In this document: positions 14,315 through 23,817 of the stretch, in pieces
Layout of the letters: each line of letters opens with the position of its first letter
How positions within the stretch are numbered: position 1 is the first letter of the stretch
Assembly (NCBI GenBank): GCA_905215225.1
Contig: CAJMPM010000001.1
Coordinates: 1 to 33,296 of the forward strand
Direction: 5' to 3'
DNA length: 33,296 bases
Source of the DNA: an uncultured bacterium
Lineage (GTDB): Bacteria > Actinomycetota > Coriobacteriia > Coriobacteriales > Coriobacteriaceae
Made by a program: the position numbers and the translations under genes
Notes under the pieces: model-generated
The model's database searches: none
Told to the model about the DNA's origin: nothing
What the model saw: the letters and a program-made list of their open reading frames with translations, nothing else

Positions 14315-17300
14315 TTAGTCGTCGTCGCTCGCACCCAACTGCTGCAACAGCATGAGTGCCGCGGCCACGGGGCCGGTACCGTCGTTGGCGTCGAGACCGC
14401 GACCCAGGCCGCTGCCCGCGCCGGCGCCCGCCTTGTAGGGCACCGACAGTTTGCGGCTCTTGGGGAAGTTCACCGCGCCATAGCGGGTCTTTAGCTCAAA
14501 GGCCACCTTCTTGGGCACGTCGCCGCCCAAAAAGGTGATGCGGCCGCCGCTGAGCGTGACGCTCTCGAGCCCCAGACGCTCGCCGCGAATGCGGATGCGC
14601 GCGCGATTGAACAGGTTGAGTCCCGCCAACGGCAGCTCGCCATGCGCGGCCTCGGTCTCTTCCTGCACCTCGTCGATGCTCTCCAGGTCCTCGGCCGCCG
14701 CGAGTTTGCGGTACACGAGCACGCGCTGGTCCACCGCCGGCAGGTACTCCTCGGACAAGAAGTAGTCGGCCGGCAGGTTAATGCCCACGCTCGCCGCCTC
14801 CACGCCGGCATCGTCATCGCCGCGCGCCTCGGCCACAGCCTGGCCCAGCATCTGCGTAAACAGGTCAAAGCCCACGCTCGACAGGTTGCCGTGCTGCTCG
14901 GCGCCCATAAGCGAGCCGGCGCCGCGAATCTCCAGGTCGCGCATGGCGATGCGCATGCCGCTGCCCAGGTCCTGGAACTCGGAAAGTGCGGTCAGGCGCG
15001 CCGTGGCCTCCTCGGTGAGCGGCAGCTCGCCCGGGAACATAAAGTACGCGTAGGCCTGCGTGGCAGAGCGGCCCACACGGCCCTTGAGCTGATAGAGCTG
15101 CGCCAGACCCAGGCGTTGCGAATCCTCGATGATCAGCGTGTTGGCGGTCGCGTTGTCGATGCCGCTCTCCACGATGGTCGTGGCGATGAGCACGTCGATC
15201 TTTTTGGTCGCGAACTCGATCATCACGTCCTCGACCTCGCGCGGGCTCATCTTGCCGTGCGCCACACCCACGCGCGCCTCGGGCGCGGCCTCGTGCACGC
15301 GCGCCACGGCGTCGTCGATGGTCTTGACGCGGTTGGACACGTAGTACACCTGGCCGCCGCGACCCACCTCCAGGCGAATCGCCGCGCTCACCACGTCGGG
15401 GTCGTACTCCCCCACGTGCACGATCACGGGACGACGCCCGGTCGGCGGTGTGGTGATTAGGCTCATGTTGCGCACGCCACTCGTGGCCATCTGCATGGTT
15501 CGCGGAATCGGCGTTGCCGAAAGCGTGAGCACGTCAATCTGCTCGCGCAGGTTCTTGAGCTGCTCCTTGTGCTGCACGCCAAAGCGTTGCTCCTCGTCGA
15601 TGATCACCAGGCCCAGGTTCTTGGGGTTCACATCGGCCGAAAGCAGACGGTGCGTGCCGATGAGCACGTCGATCGTGCCCTCGGCAAACGCCTTGAGCGC
15701 GCGCTTTTGCTGCGCCGGCGTGCGGAAGCGGCTGAGCACCTCGACCTCGAGGCCAAACGGGGCAAAGCGCTCAAAGAACGTCTCGTAGTGCTGCTGGGCA
15801 AGAATGGTCGTGGGGCAGAGCACCATGACCTGGCGGCCGGAGTCCACGCACTTAAACGCCGCGCGCAGGGCGACCTCGGTCTTGCCAAAACCCACGTCGC
15901 CGCACAGCAGGCGGTCCATGGGCTTGGGCGCCTCCATATCGGCCTTAATGTCGGCGATGGCCTCCAGCTGGTCGCGCGTCTCGTCGTAAGGAAAGCTCTC
16001 CTCCATCTCGATCTGCTCGGGCGTGTCGGGCGGGCAGGCGATACCGGTAATCGACGAACGGCGCGTATACAGATCGACCAGGTCAAACGCCAGCTTTTTG
16101 GCGTTCTTGCGCGCCTTGTTCGTGGCACGCGTCCAGTCGGCAGTGTTGAGCCTGGTCAGGCGCGGCTTGTCACCGTCGGGACCGACGTATCGCGTGATGC
16201 GGTCGACCTGCTCGCGCGGCACGTAGAGTTTGTCGCCGTCGGCATATTCCAGCAAAAAGTAGTCGCGCTCCTTGCCGCCCACTTCCTGACGCGCAATCTC
16301 GCTAAAGAGTGCGATGCCGTGAGTGGCGTGCACCACGTAGTCGCCCGGCTTAAACGGGAAGGTGATCTGCGTAATGTCCACCTTGCGGCGGCTGCGCGCG
16401 CGGTTGGCGTCCATGCGGGCGTTGAGGTCGGCGATCGAGAACACGGCCAGGTTGGCATCGGGCACCACCACGCCCTGCGGCAGGGCGGCATCGACAAAGG
16501 TCACGCGCCCGCGCGAGATGGTGGGCACGGCGGCACCGGCGGCAGCCTGGGCCGCGCCCGCCTCGAGCGAGCGGGCGTTGAGTGCGTCGGCCTTACGCTC
16601 GCGAATGGAAGCGTGGGCCTCCTGGCGTGCGGCACGGTCGGCGGAATCCGCCGCTGCCACGCGCACGCGGTCGCCGATAGCGCCGGCATTTTCGGGCGCC
16701 GCGGTCAGCGATTCCTCAAAGGTAATGCCCTCGTCGCCAAAGGTGAGCTCCATCGACTCACGCGCGCCGCGGTCGGGAATGGCAAACACGCAGGCATAGC
16801 GCTTGCCCACGACCTCCTGGATGCGCGTCATAAAACGGTTGTCCGAGCCTGCGATGGCAGGCTGCTCAATCTTGAGCTCGGCCGTCACCGCGCCGCCGGC
16901 ACGAATGAGGCTTACGTAGTTCAGGCGCTGCTGGGCACCAAAATCGAGCTGTTGAGCGCGCACGTACAGACCGTCCAGGCGGTCAATCCCCGCCTCGCCG
17001 GCACGGGCCTCGATATCCTCGTAGGCACGCAGGCAGTCGTCGAACAGCGAGCGCGGCTCGGACAAAACCACAAGCGCCTTGCCACTCACGTGTGCCAACG
17101 GGCTCACGGTCTGGCCGTACATCACCGGCAAAAAGCGGTCGAGCTCGGGCGTGACGATGCGCGCATCCACCATCTCGAGCAGCGCCGCCAGCTTGCTATC
17201 GTCCTGGCTGGCGCGGTAGAGCGCCACGTGCATGTTGTGGACCGCCTCATCGGTAAGCGCCAGCTCACGGCAGGGGAAGATCTCGATACTGTCCTCGTTG

Positions 17301-17947
17301 CCGATGGTCTGCCCCGTTGAGCTCACCATGCGGCGGATGCGGTCAATCTCGTCGCCGAAGAACTCGATGCGCACGGGCGCCTTCTCCTGCGCGGGAAACA
17401 CCTCGACGGTGTCGCCGTGCACGCGGAACAGACCAGGCGCGTCGGCGGCGCCGGCATTGGTGTAGCCCATGCCCACCAGGCGCTGCGGCACCTCGTCAAA
17501 AGGAATCTCCTCGCCCACCGCAAAAGTAGTGGACTCCCAGTAGCGGCTCTCGACCGGCGGCACGCAACGCAGCAGCGCGCGGGCCGAGGCAACCATGATG
17601 CAGTTGTCCCCGCGCACGATGCGCCCCAGAGCCTCGCAGCGCTGCGCCACCACGGCATCGTCGGGCGCCTGCTCGCGCCACGGATAGTCCTTGCGCTCGG
17701 GAAAACGGCACACGTGCGCTAGGCCCACGTAGGCGGCAAGGCTACGCGCGGCGCGATCGGCCGCATCCTCGCCGCTCACAATATAGACCGTCGGGCGCGG
17801 ACGGCGCGCAAACTGGGCGGCCGCCATAAGCGTGCGGCCCGACTGCGACACAGCCAGCGTCACGTCCTCGCCGGCATCGAGTCCGGCCTCGACGGTCTGC
17901 AGTGCCTCGGCAGTGTAGAGCTGCGCGGCTATACGGTGAATGAGCAT
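14315..17947 (-). CDS. mfd: Transcription-repair coupling factor Mfd
   Basis: The 1210-residue protein has the full Mfd architecture. The N-terminal third is UvrB-like. A CarD-type RNA polymerase-interaction domain follows (FKPGDYVVHATHGIALF through LYVPREQVDRITRYVG). Next are the RecG-like translocase motifs: Walker A GDVGFGKTEVALRAA, VIIDEEQRFGVQHKEQLK, LSATPIPRTMQMA, and the TIVESGIDNATANTLI and QLKGRVGRS motifs. A C-terminal TRCF domain ends the protein. It frees stalled RNA polymerase and recruits UvrA. The ATG at 17945-17947 follows GGAGGA at five bases; ATGs further upstream add no conserved sequence. The last 50 residues, rich in Gly and Ala, are variable. Confidence 0.97.
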   Translation of the reverse strand: MLIHRIAAQLYTAEALQTVEAGLDAGEDVTLAVSQSGRTLMAAAQFARRPRPTVYIVSGEDAADRAARSLAAYVGLAHVCRFPERKDYPWREQAPDDAVVAQRCEALGRIVRGDNCIMVASARALLRCVPPVESRYWESTTFAVGEEIPFDEVPQRLVGMGYTNAGAADAPGLFRVHGDTVEVFPAQEKAPVRIEFFGDEIDRIRRMVSSTGQTIGNEDSIEIFPCRELALTDEAVHNMHVALYRASQDDSKLAALLEMVDARIVTPELDRFLPVMYGQTVSPLAHVSGKALVVLSEPRSLFDDCLRAYEDIEARAGEAGIDRLDGLYVRAQQLDFGAQQRLNYVSLIRAGGAVTAELKIEQPAIAGSDNRFMTRIQEVVGKRYACVFAIPDRGARESMELTFGDEGITFEESLTAAPENAGAIGDRVRVAAADSADRAARQEAHASIRERKADALNARSLEAGAAQAAAGAAVPTISRGRVTFVDAALPQGVVVPDANLAVFSIADLNARMDANRARSRRKVDITQITFPFKPGDYVVHATHGIALFSEIARQEVGGKERDYFLLEYADGDKLYVPREQVDRITRYVGPDGDKPRLTRLNTADWTRATNKARKNAKKLAFDLVDLYTRRSSITGIACPPDTPEQIEMEESFPYDETRDQLEAIADIKADMEAPKPMDRLLCGDVGFGKTEVALRAAFKCVDSGRQVMVLCPTTILAQQHYETFFERFAPFGLEVEVLSRFRTPAQQKRALKAFAEGTIDVLIGTHRLLSADVNPKNLGLVIIDEEQRFGVQHKEQLKNLREQIDVLTLSATPIPRTMQMATSGVRNMSLITTPPTGRRPVIVHVGEYDPDVVSAAIRLEVGRGGQVYYVSNRVKTIDDAVARVHEAAPEARVGVAHGKMSPREVEDVMIEFATKKIDVLIATTIVESGIDNATANTLIIEDSQRLGLAQLYQLKGRVGRSATQAYAYFMFPGELPLTEEATARLTALSEFQDLGSGMRIAMRDLEIRGAGSLMGAEQHGNLSSVGFDLFTQMLGQAVAEARGDDDAGVEAASVGINLPADYFLSEEYLPAVDQRVLVYRKLAAAEDLESIDEVQEETEAAHGELPLAGLNLFNRARIRIRGERLGLESVTLSGGRITFLGGDVPKKVAFELKTRYGAVNFPKSRKLSVPYKAGAGAGSGLGRGLDANDGTGPVAAALMLLQQLGASDDD

Positions 17948-17972
17948 GCTGTTCCTCCGGCATTGCAACGCC

Positions 17973-18000
17973 AAAAGCCCGCCGGGGCAAGCTCGGCGGG
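17973..18000 (-). terminator. Intrinsic terminator of nth
   Basis: CCCGCCG (17978-17984) pairs with CGGCGGG (17994-18000), followed on the minus strand by CTTTTGG. It lies just upstream of the mfd ribosome site and about 105 bases past the nth stop. Confidence 0.6.
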
Positions 18001-18104
18001 TATGCGGCGGATTTCATTGCCTGTCATGGTAGCGCATGGAGAGGACTCCGGCTCAAGGGCAAACCCAGCCCCGCAAAAAACGCCAGACGAAGATGCGTTC
18101 CGCC

Positions 18105-18770
18105 CTACCCCGCTACGCGCACGCTGGGGCACAAATCCGCCAGCGGACACTCGTCACACTTGGGTTTGCGGGCGTCGCAGATCTCGCGGCCAAAGGTAAT
18201 CCACTGGTGGTTGGCCGATCCCCAATACTCGTGCGGCAAAATCTTGAGCAGATCTTGCTCGGTCTTGAGCGGCTCCTTGGCATGCGTCTTGGGACTCAGC
18301 ATCAGGCGGTGTGCAATGCGGTTGACGTGTGTATCGACCGCGATGCCTTCCACGATGCCAAACCCCACGTTGAGCACGATGTTCGCCGTTTTACGCCCCA
18401 CGCCCGGCAGCTTGACGAGCTCCTTCATGTCGGCCGGCACCTCGCCACCGTAATCGGCAACGATCATCTGCGCGGCCTCCACGGCGTGCTTGGCCTTGCT
18501 CTTATAAAAGCCGAGCGACTTAATGGTATCGGCCACATCGGCCACGCTCGCCCCCGCCATGGCCTCGGGCGTGGGCCACAGGGAAAACAGCTTCGGCGTC
18601 ACCTTGTTGACCTGCGCGTCGGTCGTCTGCGCCGAGAGAAGCACCGCGATGAGCAGCCTAAAGGGATTCTCGTGGTCCAAAAAGCACTCGACCGGGCCAT
18701 AGCGACGGTTGAGGCGCTCGCACACCTCAACGGCGCGCTCGCGTTTGGCGGCATTGGTCTCGCGTGGCAT
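18105..18770 (-). CDS. nth: Endonuclease III
   Basis: The 221-residue protein has the helix-hairpin-helix LPGVGRKTANIV with the catalytic Lys127, the catalytic Asp146 in VDTHVNR, and a C-terminal 4Fe-4S cluster of four cysteines spaced C-X6-C-X2-C-X5-C (about 198, 205, 208, 214). It removes oxidised pyrimidines and nicks the abasic site in base excision repair. The ATG at 18768-18770 follows GAGGAG at five bases. The gene lies downstream of the ABC transporter and upstream of mfd on the minus strand, and a terminator separates it from mfd. Confidence 0.96.
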   Translation of the reverse strand: MPRETNAAKRERAVEVCERLNRRYGPVECFLDHENPFRLLIAVLLSAQTTDAQVNKVTPKLFSLWPTPEAMAGASVADVADTIKSLGFYKSKAKHAVEAAQMIVADYGGEVPADMKELVKLPGVGRKTANIVLNVGFGIVEGIAVDTHVNRIAHRLMLSPKTHAKEPLKTEQDLLKILPHEYWGSANHQWITFGREICDARKPKCDECPLADLCPSVRVAG

Positions 18771-18833
18771 AACGACTCCTCGGCTCAGCGGCATAACAAA
18801 CCTATGGGCACGATTGTCCCACGTATGGGGTCT

Positions 18834-20636
18834 TTACGCCTCCAAAAATGCGCCGGTCTGGCGGCCCCACAGGCTCGCATACTCGCCGCCCGCCTCGACA
18901 AGCTGCGCATGCGTACCGTCCTCGACAATCTCGCCGTCCGCCAGCACCACGATGCGGTCGAGCGCCGCCACGGTGGACAGGCGATGCGCCACCACAATGG
19001 AGGTGCGACCGCGCATCAGGTTCTCGAGCGCCTCCTGCACCAGCGCCTCGGACTCGCTATCCAAGGCAGACGTCGCCTCGTCGAGCACCAGAATCGGCGC
19101 GTCAGTGAGAATAGCGCGGGCAATGGCCACGCGCTGGCGTTGGCCACCCGAAAGCTTAACGCCGCGCTCGCCCACCATGGTGTCAAAGCCGTTGGGCAGG
19201 CGTTCGATAAACTCAGTCGCATTAGCCAAGCGAGCCGCCTCGCGAATCTGCTCGTCGGTGGCGTCGGGGCGGCCGTAGGCGATATTCTCGCGAATGGAGC
19301 GATGGAACAGCAGCGCCTCCTGCGGCACGTAGGCAACCTGGCGGCGCAGGCTCTGCTGCGTGCAGCGCGAGACGTCCTGGCCGTCCACGAGCACGCGGCC
19401 GCCCTGTACATCGTCCAGGCGCAACAATAACTTGGCGAGCGTCGTCTTGCCCGAGCCCGATTTGCCCACCAGGCCCACGCGCTGGCCCACCGCCACATGG
19501 AGCGTCAGGTCGTCGAACACGCTCTCGCCTGCCGCGGCATCACGGTATGCAAAGCTCAGGTGCTCAAAATCAATCGCACCCTCGCCCACCTTGAGCTCGG
19601 GGGCATTCTCGTCGTCTGCCACCAGACGCGGCTCGTCCAGCACGCGCGTCATCTCGGCCGCATCGCCCAGCGCGCGGTTGATGCGTTGCATCATGGAGCT
19701 CACGTAGTTCAGACGCATGGTGAGGTTGTACGTATAGGTAAAGATCATGACGAGCGCGCCGGCAGAGATGCCAAACCACGCGTTGCCGCCCGCGACGAAC
19801 ACGCTCACCACGGCCATGGTGATGACGATAAGGCCCGAGGTCGTAAAGTTGCGCTGCATCATGGCGTGCATCGAGACCGTCTCGGCGTCGCGTGCAGCAC
19901 GGTCGGCGGCATCGAACAGGTCGCGCTCAAAGTCCTCGCGCCCACAGGTCTTAACGGCTAGGATGTTCGTGACCGCGTCGGACAGCACGCCCGACAGCTT
20001 GTTCTGCGCAGCGGACGTCGCGGCCGAAAGCGGCATGATGCGCTTGTACATAAGCCAGACAAACGCAATGTAGACGACCATGATGCCCACCAGGATCACG
20101 GTAAATGTCGGCACCACCGGGGCGAGCGCCGCCACCGTGCAGACAACCGAGGTGATAGTGGGAATGAGCGAATACACCGTTACGTCCACCAGCCCCGTAT
20201 AGCCGCTCATAAAACGACTCGTCTGGCTCACAAGCGATCCGCCAAAGCGACTGGTGTGGAATGTCATGGATTGATTGGAGAGCGTGTCGAAGCACAGGCG
20301 CGCCAGGTGGTAGTTGCCCGCAATCTCGAGCTTGTAGACGGTGTAGTCCTGCAGCTTGGAGAGGATTTGGCCCGCTAGGTTAACGAGCACGAGCGCCAGA
20401 ATGTAGGGACCAAAGACCTCGAATACTTGGTCGCCCGCCACGGGACCCGCTTGGACACGGTCGACGATGAGGGCCATCACATAGGTGTTGGCAAACGTGA
20501 GCAAAAAGATGTAGCCCGCCGACGAGAACACCGAGAGAAAGACAATCAGCGGCTGCGTGCGCGTGACGTCCCAAAAACGCTGCAGCGTGCGGCGCACGGT
20601 GGAGCGTTTGAGCGGACTGGTGTTTCTCTGAGACAT
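18834..20636 (-). CDS. ABC transporter, fused permease and ATPase (exporter type)
   Basis: The 600-residue half-transporter has six membrane segments in about residues 25-310, then an ATPase domain with Walker A GLVGKSGSGKTTLAKLLL, Q-loop VAYVPQEALLF, signature LSGGQRQRVAIARAIL, Walker B ILVLDEATSALD and the switch His in VVAHRLSTV. This is a type IV (MsbA-like) exporter that acts as a dimer. The substrate is not evident. The ATG at 20634-20636 follows AAAGGA. TTGCACACTAAAGTGCAC sits about 35-50 bases upstream and contains TGCAC-N6-GTGCA, a possible operator. Confidence 0.94.
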   Translation of the reverse strand: MSQRNTSPLKRSTVRRTLQRFWDVTRTQPLIVFLSVFSSAGYIFLLTFANTYVMALIVDRVQAGPVAGDQVFEVFGPYILALVLVNLAGQILSKLQDYTVYKLEIAGNYHLARLCFDTLSNQSMTFHTSRFGGSLVSQTSRFMSGYTGLVDVTVYSLIPTITSVVCTVAALAPVVPTFTVILVGIMVVYIAFVWLMYKRIMPLSAATSAAQNKLSGVLSDAVTNILAVKTCGREDFERDLFDAADRAARDAETVSMHAMMQRNFTTSGLIVITMAVVSVFVAGGNAWFGISAGALVMIFTYTYNLTMRLNYVSSMMQRINRALGDAAEMTRVLDEPRLVADDENAPELKVGEGAIDFEHLSFAYRDAAAGESVFDDLTLHVAVGQRVGLVGKSGSGKTTLAKLLLRLDDVQGGRVLVDGQDVSRCTQQSLRRQVAYVPQEALLFHRSIRENIAYGRPDATDEQIREAARLANATEFIERLPNGFDTMVGERGVKLSGGQRQRVAIARAILTDAPILVLDEATSALDSESEALVQEALENLMRGRTSIVVAHRLSTVAALDRIVVLADGEIVEDGTHAQLVEAGGEYASLWGRQTGAFLEA

Positions 20637-20711
20637 GGGCTTCCTTTCGCGTCTGATAGGGCGAAACGCCATTGTTGCACACTAAAGTGCACTTCAGGCA
20701 AGCACGATGCG

Positions 20712-20742
20712 AAAAGCGCCCGCGCCGTGCTTACACCGGCGC
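20712..20742 (-). terminator. Probable terminator of rmuC
   Basis: GCGCCG (20722-20727) pairs with CGGCGC (20737-20742), and on the minus strand GGGCGCTTTTC follows. It lies 18 bases after the rmuC stop. The stem is short and the T-run brief. Confidence 0.5.
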
Positions 20743-20759
20743 CCCACCGTCAGATGCAG

Positions 20760-22115
20760 CTAGTCCTCGTCTTTTTGGTCTGCGAGCAGCTCCGCGGATG
20801 TGAGCCCTAAGATCTCGTCGGCCTCCCGCGCGTCTTCCAGCGCGTCGATATCCTTGAGCTTGCGCTCCATAACGTTGGTGCGCGTGGTGATGATGCCCTC
20901 GACCGTCTTTCCTGCGGTCTCGATCTGCTGTTGGGCACGGCGCAGCGCCGTCTGATAACGCGGCAGCTCGGCCTTGACGGCGGAAAGCACGCGCAGCACG
21001 TCGTCGGTACGTTTTTGCAATTTAAACGTCTGGTAGCTCATCTGCAGACTGTTGAGGATGGCCGCCATGGTGCTGGGGCCGGCAACGTTGACGTGATAGT
21101 CGCGGCCCAGGGTCTCGATAAGCCCGGGGCGGCTGACGACCTCGGCGTACAGCCCCTCAAACGGAACGAACAGAATGCCAAAATTGGTCGTCGCGGGCAC
21201 GCTCAGGTACTTTTCGCAGATGTCCTTTGCCTCACGCTTTACCATCGCATCGAGCGTCTTGCGCGCAGCCGCCACGGTCTCCGCATCGCCCGACTCCTGC
21301 GCGTCGAGCAAGTGCTCGTACGCGTCGCCCGGAAACTTGGAGTCAATCGGCAGCAGCACGGGATCGCCCTCGTCCACCGGCAGCTTGACGGCAAACTCAA
21401 CGCGCTCCGAGGCGCCGGGCTTGGTGGCGACATTTTCCAGATACTGGTCGGGCGTAAGGATGTCCGCCAGGATCGCACCCAGCTGCACCTCGCCCAAAAT
21501 GCCGCGCGCTTTTACATTGCCCAGCACGCGCTTGAGGTCGCCCACGCCGGTGGCAATGGACTGCATATCGCCCAAACCCTTGTACACAGCCTCGAGCTGG
21601 TCGCTCACCTGCTTAAACGATGCAGACAGGCGATCGTTGAGCGTGCGGGAGAGTTTCTCGTCCACCGTCGCGCGCATCTGATCGAGCTGCACGTTGTTGT
21701 CCTTGCGGATGGCGCCCAGCTGGGCATCGACCGTCTCGCGCACCTTGTCCAAGCGGTGCTCGATACCCTCGCGGTTGGCACCGAGCTGCTGGGCCGTCTC
21801 GCGGCGCAGGTCATCCATGCGGTCGCCAGCCTGCGAGAACTCACGCGCGATGGTCAGGTAGCGCTGCTGCTCTACGGCCGCATCGGTCGTCTGCTGCTGC
21901 GCGATGGCATTTGCCGTGCGGCGGGTTTCGGCCAAAGCGACGTTCAGGGTGTCGAGCGCATTGTTGGCCTGCTCGAGCGCAGCCAGCATCTCTGCCCCGC
22001 TATCGCCGCGCTCCTGCAGCTCGACGCGAAGGCCCTTGAGCTGCAGGGCACAAGCCACAGCAACCCCCACCGCCACCAAGGCGGTCACAACAAGCACGAT
22101 ATCAATAGCAGACAT
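20760..22115 (-). CDS. rmuC: DNA recombination protein RmuC
   Basis: The 451-residue protein has an N-terminal membrane anchor (about residues 4-26), a long coiled coil to about residue 190 (rich in Ala, Gln, Arg, Glu), and the RmuC nuclease-like core: KARGILGEVQLGAILADIL, VEFAVKLPVDEGDPVLLPIDSKFP, DICEKYLSVPATTNFGILFVPFEGLYAEV and VNVAGPSTMAAILNSLQMSYQ. RmuC limits DNA inversions at short inverted repeats in Escherichia coli. It is a single gene between the ABC transporter and a small membrane protein. The start is taken at the ATG at 22113-22115, which places the membrane anchor at the very N-terminus. Confidence 0.94.
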   Translation of the reverse strand: MSAIDIVLVVTALVAVGVAVACALQLKGLRVELQERGDSGAEMLAALEQANNALDTLNVALAETRRTANAIAQQQTTDAAVEQQRYLTIAREFSQAGDRMDDLRRETAQQLGANREGIEHRLDKVRETVDAQLGAIRKDNNVQLDQMRATVDEKLSRTLNDRLSASFKQVSDQLEAVYKGLGDMQSIATGVGDLKRVLGNVKARGILGEVQLGAILADILTPDQYLENVATKPGASERVEFAVKLPVDEGDPVLLPIDSKFPGDAYEHLLDAQESGDAETVAAARKTLDAMVKREAKDICEKYLSVPATTNFGILFVPFEGLYAEVVSRPGLIETLGRDYHVNVAGPSTMAAILNSLQMSYQTFKLQKRTDDVLRVLSAVKAELPRYQTALRRAQQQIETAGKTVEGIITTRTNVMERKLKDIDALEDAREADEILGLTSAELLADQKDED

Positions 22116-22238
22116 AGACTCCGCCCAACAAACTCAATCGATCATCAATCAAAACCGCGATCAATCTTACCCCGCCACACGCACCGGGCGTCACATGGCA
22201 ATCGGACAAATGGATTTTGGGCCACAGGTACTAAAACG

Positions 22239-22661
22239 CTAACTCTCCCAGCCGGCGCGGATGGTTGCTACGACATCGCTTAGGCGCAGGCCGAGAACCG
22301 CCAAGTGCTCAAGCACCTCGCTGGGCGAGGCGCCGTTGAGAATGCACGTGAGGGCATACGAGGCCAAGAAGATTGCCGCGAGTCCCAACGGGATCAGCAC
22401 GATCATCGCCAGCGTATGCAGGCGCTGGGCCCAGCGACGGCGACGCGCACGACGCTTGTCGAACGCAAGCTCCTGCGCATATGAATCTTGCTGTACGGAA
22501 TAGGCTCCTGGGTCCACCTCATCCGCAGACGATACCGCGGGCGCGGCGTTTTGCACAGGAGGCTGGACGGCCGCCCCTTGCATTTGCATCTCCATAAGCC
22601 GTTGCTGTTGGCGCAACATGCGCTCGGCTTTTTGCTGCGGGGTCTCAAGAAACAGATCCAT
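22239..22661 (-). CDS. Small membrane protein of unknown function
   Basis: The 140-residue protein is not recognised. It begins with a Gln/Met/Arg-rich segment (about residues 8-30, possibly helical), has an Ala/Pro/Val-rich middle, then a very basic stretch FDKRRARRRRWAQRL (about 68-82). One strong membrane segment follows (about 83-108, MIVLIPLGLAAIFLASYALTC). The basic cluster before the membrane segment predicts a cytoplasmic N-terminus. GAGGAGGCC-like purines precede the ATG. It lies upstream of rmuC in the same direction, 123 bases away. Codon use looks like that of its neighbours, so it is probably a real gene. Confidence 0.72.
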   Translation of the reverse strand: MDLFLETPQQKAERMLRQQQRLMEMQMQGAAVQPPVQNAAPAVSSADEVDPGAYSVQQDSYAQELAFDKRRARRRRWAQRLHTLAMIVLIPLGLAAIFLASYALTCILNGASPSEVLEHLAVLGLRLSDVVATIRAGWES

Positions 22662-22906
22662 GTTGGCCTCCTCAATCGGAGCATTCGACGCTTACGCCCA
22701 GCATCACGCACCATCGCGGCCGCGGCAACGAAATCCGCGGCAATAGCCGCAAAGATTCTATAGTCAGAAAACTGTCGAAAAGCTCAACAACTCCCCTACC
22801 AGCACTTTCTCTGAGCTTTTTTATCGAATGATCTTTTGCCCTTCCGCCCTTACGCCAACTGACAAAAATCTAACCAAAAGCTTGACGGAAATTGTGAAGA
22901 CAGAGA
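22662..22906. other. Intergenic stretch without a gene
   Basis: No convincing gene is present in this stretch. It is more AT-rich than the neighbouring genes. A weak pairing AAGCTCA (near 22778) with TGAGCTT (near 22813), followed by TTTTT on the plus strand, is the only structure seen. It probably holds the promoter of the small membrane protein at 22239-22661. Confidence 0.4.
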
Positions 22907-23092
22907 CCCCACACAAAAACGTGCCGCCCCAAAAGGGGCGGCACACAAACTTATTATCAGCTTTTCTGTAACGAGCATGCGACGACTCAACGCCGGAGCG
23001 CAGGGCGGGGAAACACCTTTGCCTCGCGCGACCTGCGGAGCCGTGAGCGAGAGGGAAAGGTGTTTCCCCGCCCTGTGCTCCGCAGTCGGTGA
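22907..23092 (-). repeat. Two-hairpin 3' unit, copy 1
   Basis: Read on the minus strand, this unit follows the stop of the gene at 23101-23733. It has a hairpin of 26 bp with one G-U pair (22995-23020 with 23056-23081), a conserved linker containing TACAGAAAAGCTGATAA, and the terminator at 22915-22944. The unit is repeated at 23818-23995, where the apex and linker are nearly identical but the arms differ in compensating ways. Confidence 0.85.
22915..22944 (-). terminator. Strong intrinsic terminator of the repeated 3' unit, copy 1
   Basis: GTGCCGCCCC (22921-22930) pairs perfectly with GGGGCGGCAC (22935-22944) across AAAA, and on the minus strand GTTTTTG follows. It ends the transcript of the membrane-protein gene at 23101-23733. 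Confidence 0.85.
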
Positions 23093-23100
23093 AGGCAGCT

Positions 23101-23733
23101 TTACATGCCCGCGAGACCTCGGGCGGCGGTGGCGCACATAAACGCCAAGGCTAGAATCACGAGCGAACCGGCAATGTCGGCCAACACGCCCGTAAAACGG
23201 CGCTCAATTAGCCAGCTCTCAAAGTGCGGGGCAACGTTGCGCCAAACACGCCACAGCAAGATGCCCATACCGATGACGCCCGGGATATTGAGCAGTAGGA
23301 TCTCGGAGCACAAAAGACCGATCAGGTTGCCGGCGGCAAAACCAGCGTCGCCCTCGCAGTATTTGCGATAAATCATGTACAGCATGTACGCCACAAACGG
23401 CTGCAGGCACGCAGAGATAAACGTAACTACCATCGAGGGGTCCTGGGAAAAGACATCGGTGAGCTTATCCACGCTCATGGCATCCTTAGAGGCCAGGAAC
23501 AGGCCAATGACCACCACAGGCACCACGCCCAAGATGACCTCGACCATCGTAAACAGCTTGGCGGTCAGGTCCTCACTCGCCGAATTCAAATGGGGCGCCC
23601 ACTCAGGATGAGCATGCGCGCCGACCTTCTTGTCCTTCTCGGCACGATCGGCCTTTTTGCCCTCAGGAACCCGACGACCAGGATCCTTGCGAGTCCCCGC
23701 CGCAGCCACCCGAGCCCGAGACTTCTTACCCAT
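23101..23733 (-). CDS. Predicted four-helix membrane protein of unknown function
   Basis: The 210-residue protein is not recognised. The first 45 residues are very basic and polar (MGKKSRARVAAAGTRKDPGRR...), followed by about four membrane segments near residues 60-82, 96-122, 134-165 and 180-205. No catalytic motif is visible. The ATG at 23731-23733 has GAGGTG six bases upstream; a GTG three codons earlier overlaps that site. It lies between two copies of a repeated 3' unit, one ending this gene and one ending rubrerythrin, so it is probably a single transcription unit. Confidence 0.8.
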   Translation of the reverse strand: MGKKSRARVAAAGTRKDPGRRVPEGKKADRAEKDKKVGAHAHPEWAPHLNSASEDLTAKLFTMVEVILGVVPVVVIGLFLASKDAMSVDKLTDVFSQDPSMVVTFISACLQPFVAYMLYMIYRKYCEGDAGFAAGNLIGLLCSEILLLNIPGVIGMGILLWRVWRNVAPHFESWLIERRFTGVLADIAGSLVILALAFMCATAARGLAGM

Positions 23734-23817
23734 AAAAAACACCTCATCAGGTAGTAGATAAACTAAAAGTCGCTACCCAGTGTACCCCACCCATGAACGG
23801 TACCGTCCCAACCAGTC

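Noticed and set aside
15569..17320. A 583-codon plus-strand frame opposite mfd
   Set aside because: Antisense to a certain gene; composition is typical of a shadow frame, rich in His, Arg and Gly.
20670..20700. TTGCACACTAAAGTGCAC as an operator of the ABC transporter
   Set aside because: It is a short inverted repeat in one place only, without a neighbouring regulator gene, so it was mentioned only as a possibility.
22850..23137. A 95-codon minus-strand frame across the first two-hairpin unit
   Set aside because: It runs through a long inverted repeat and a terminator, so it is unlikely to be translated.
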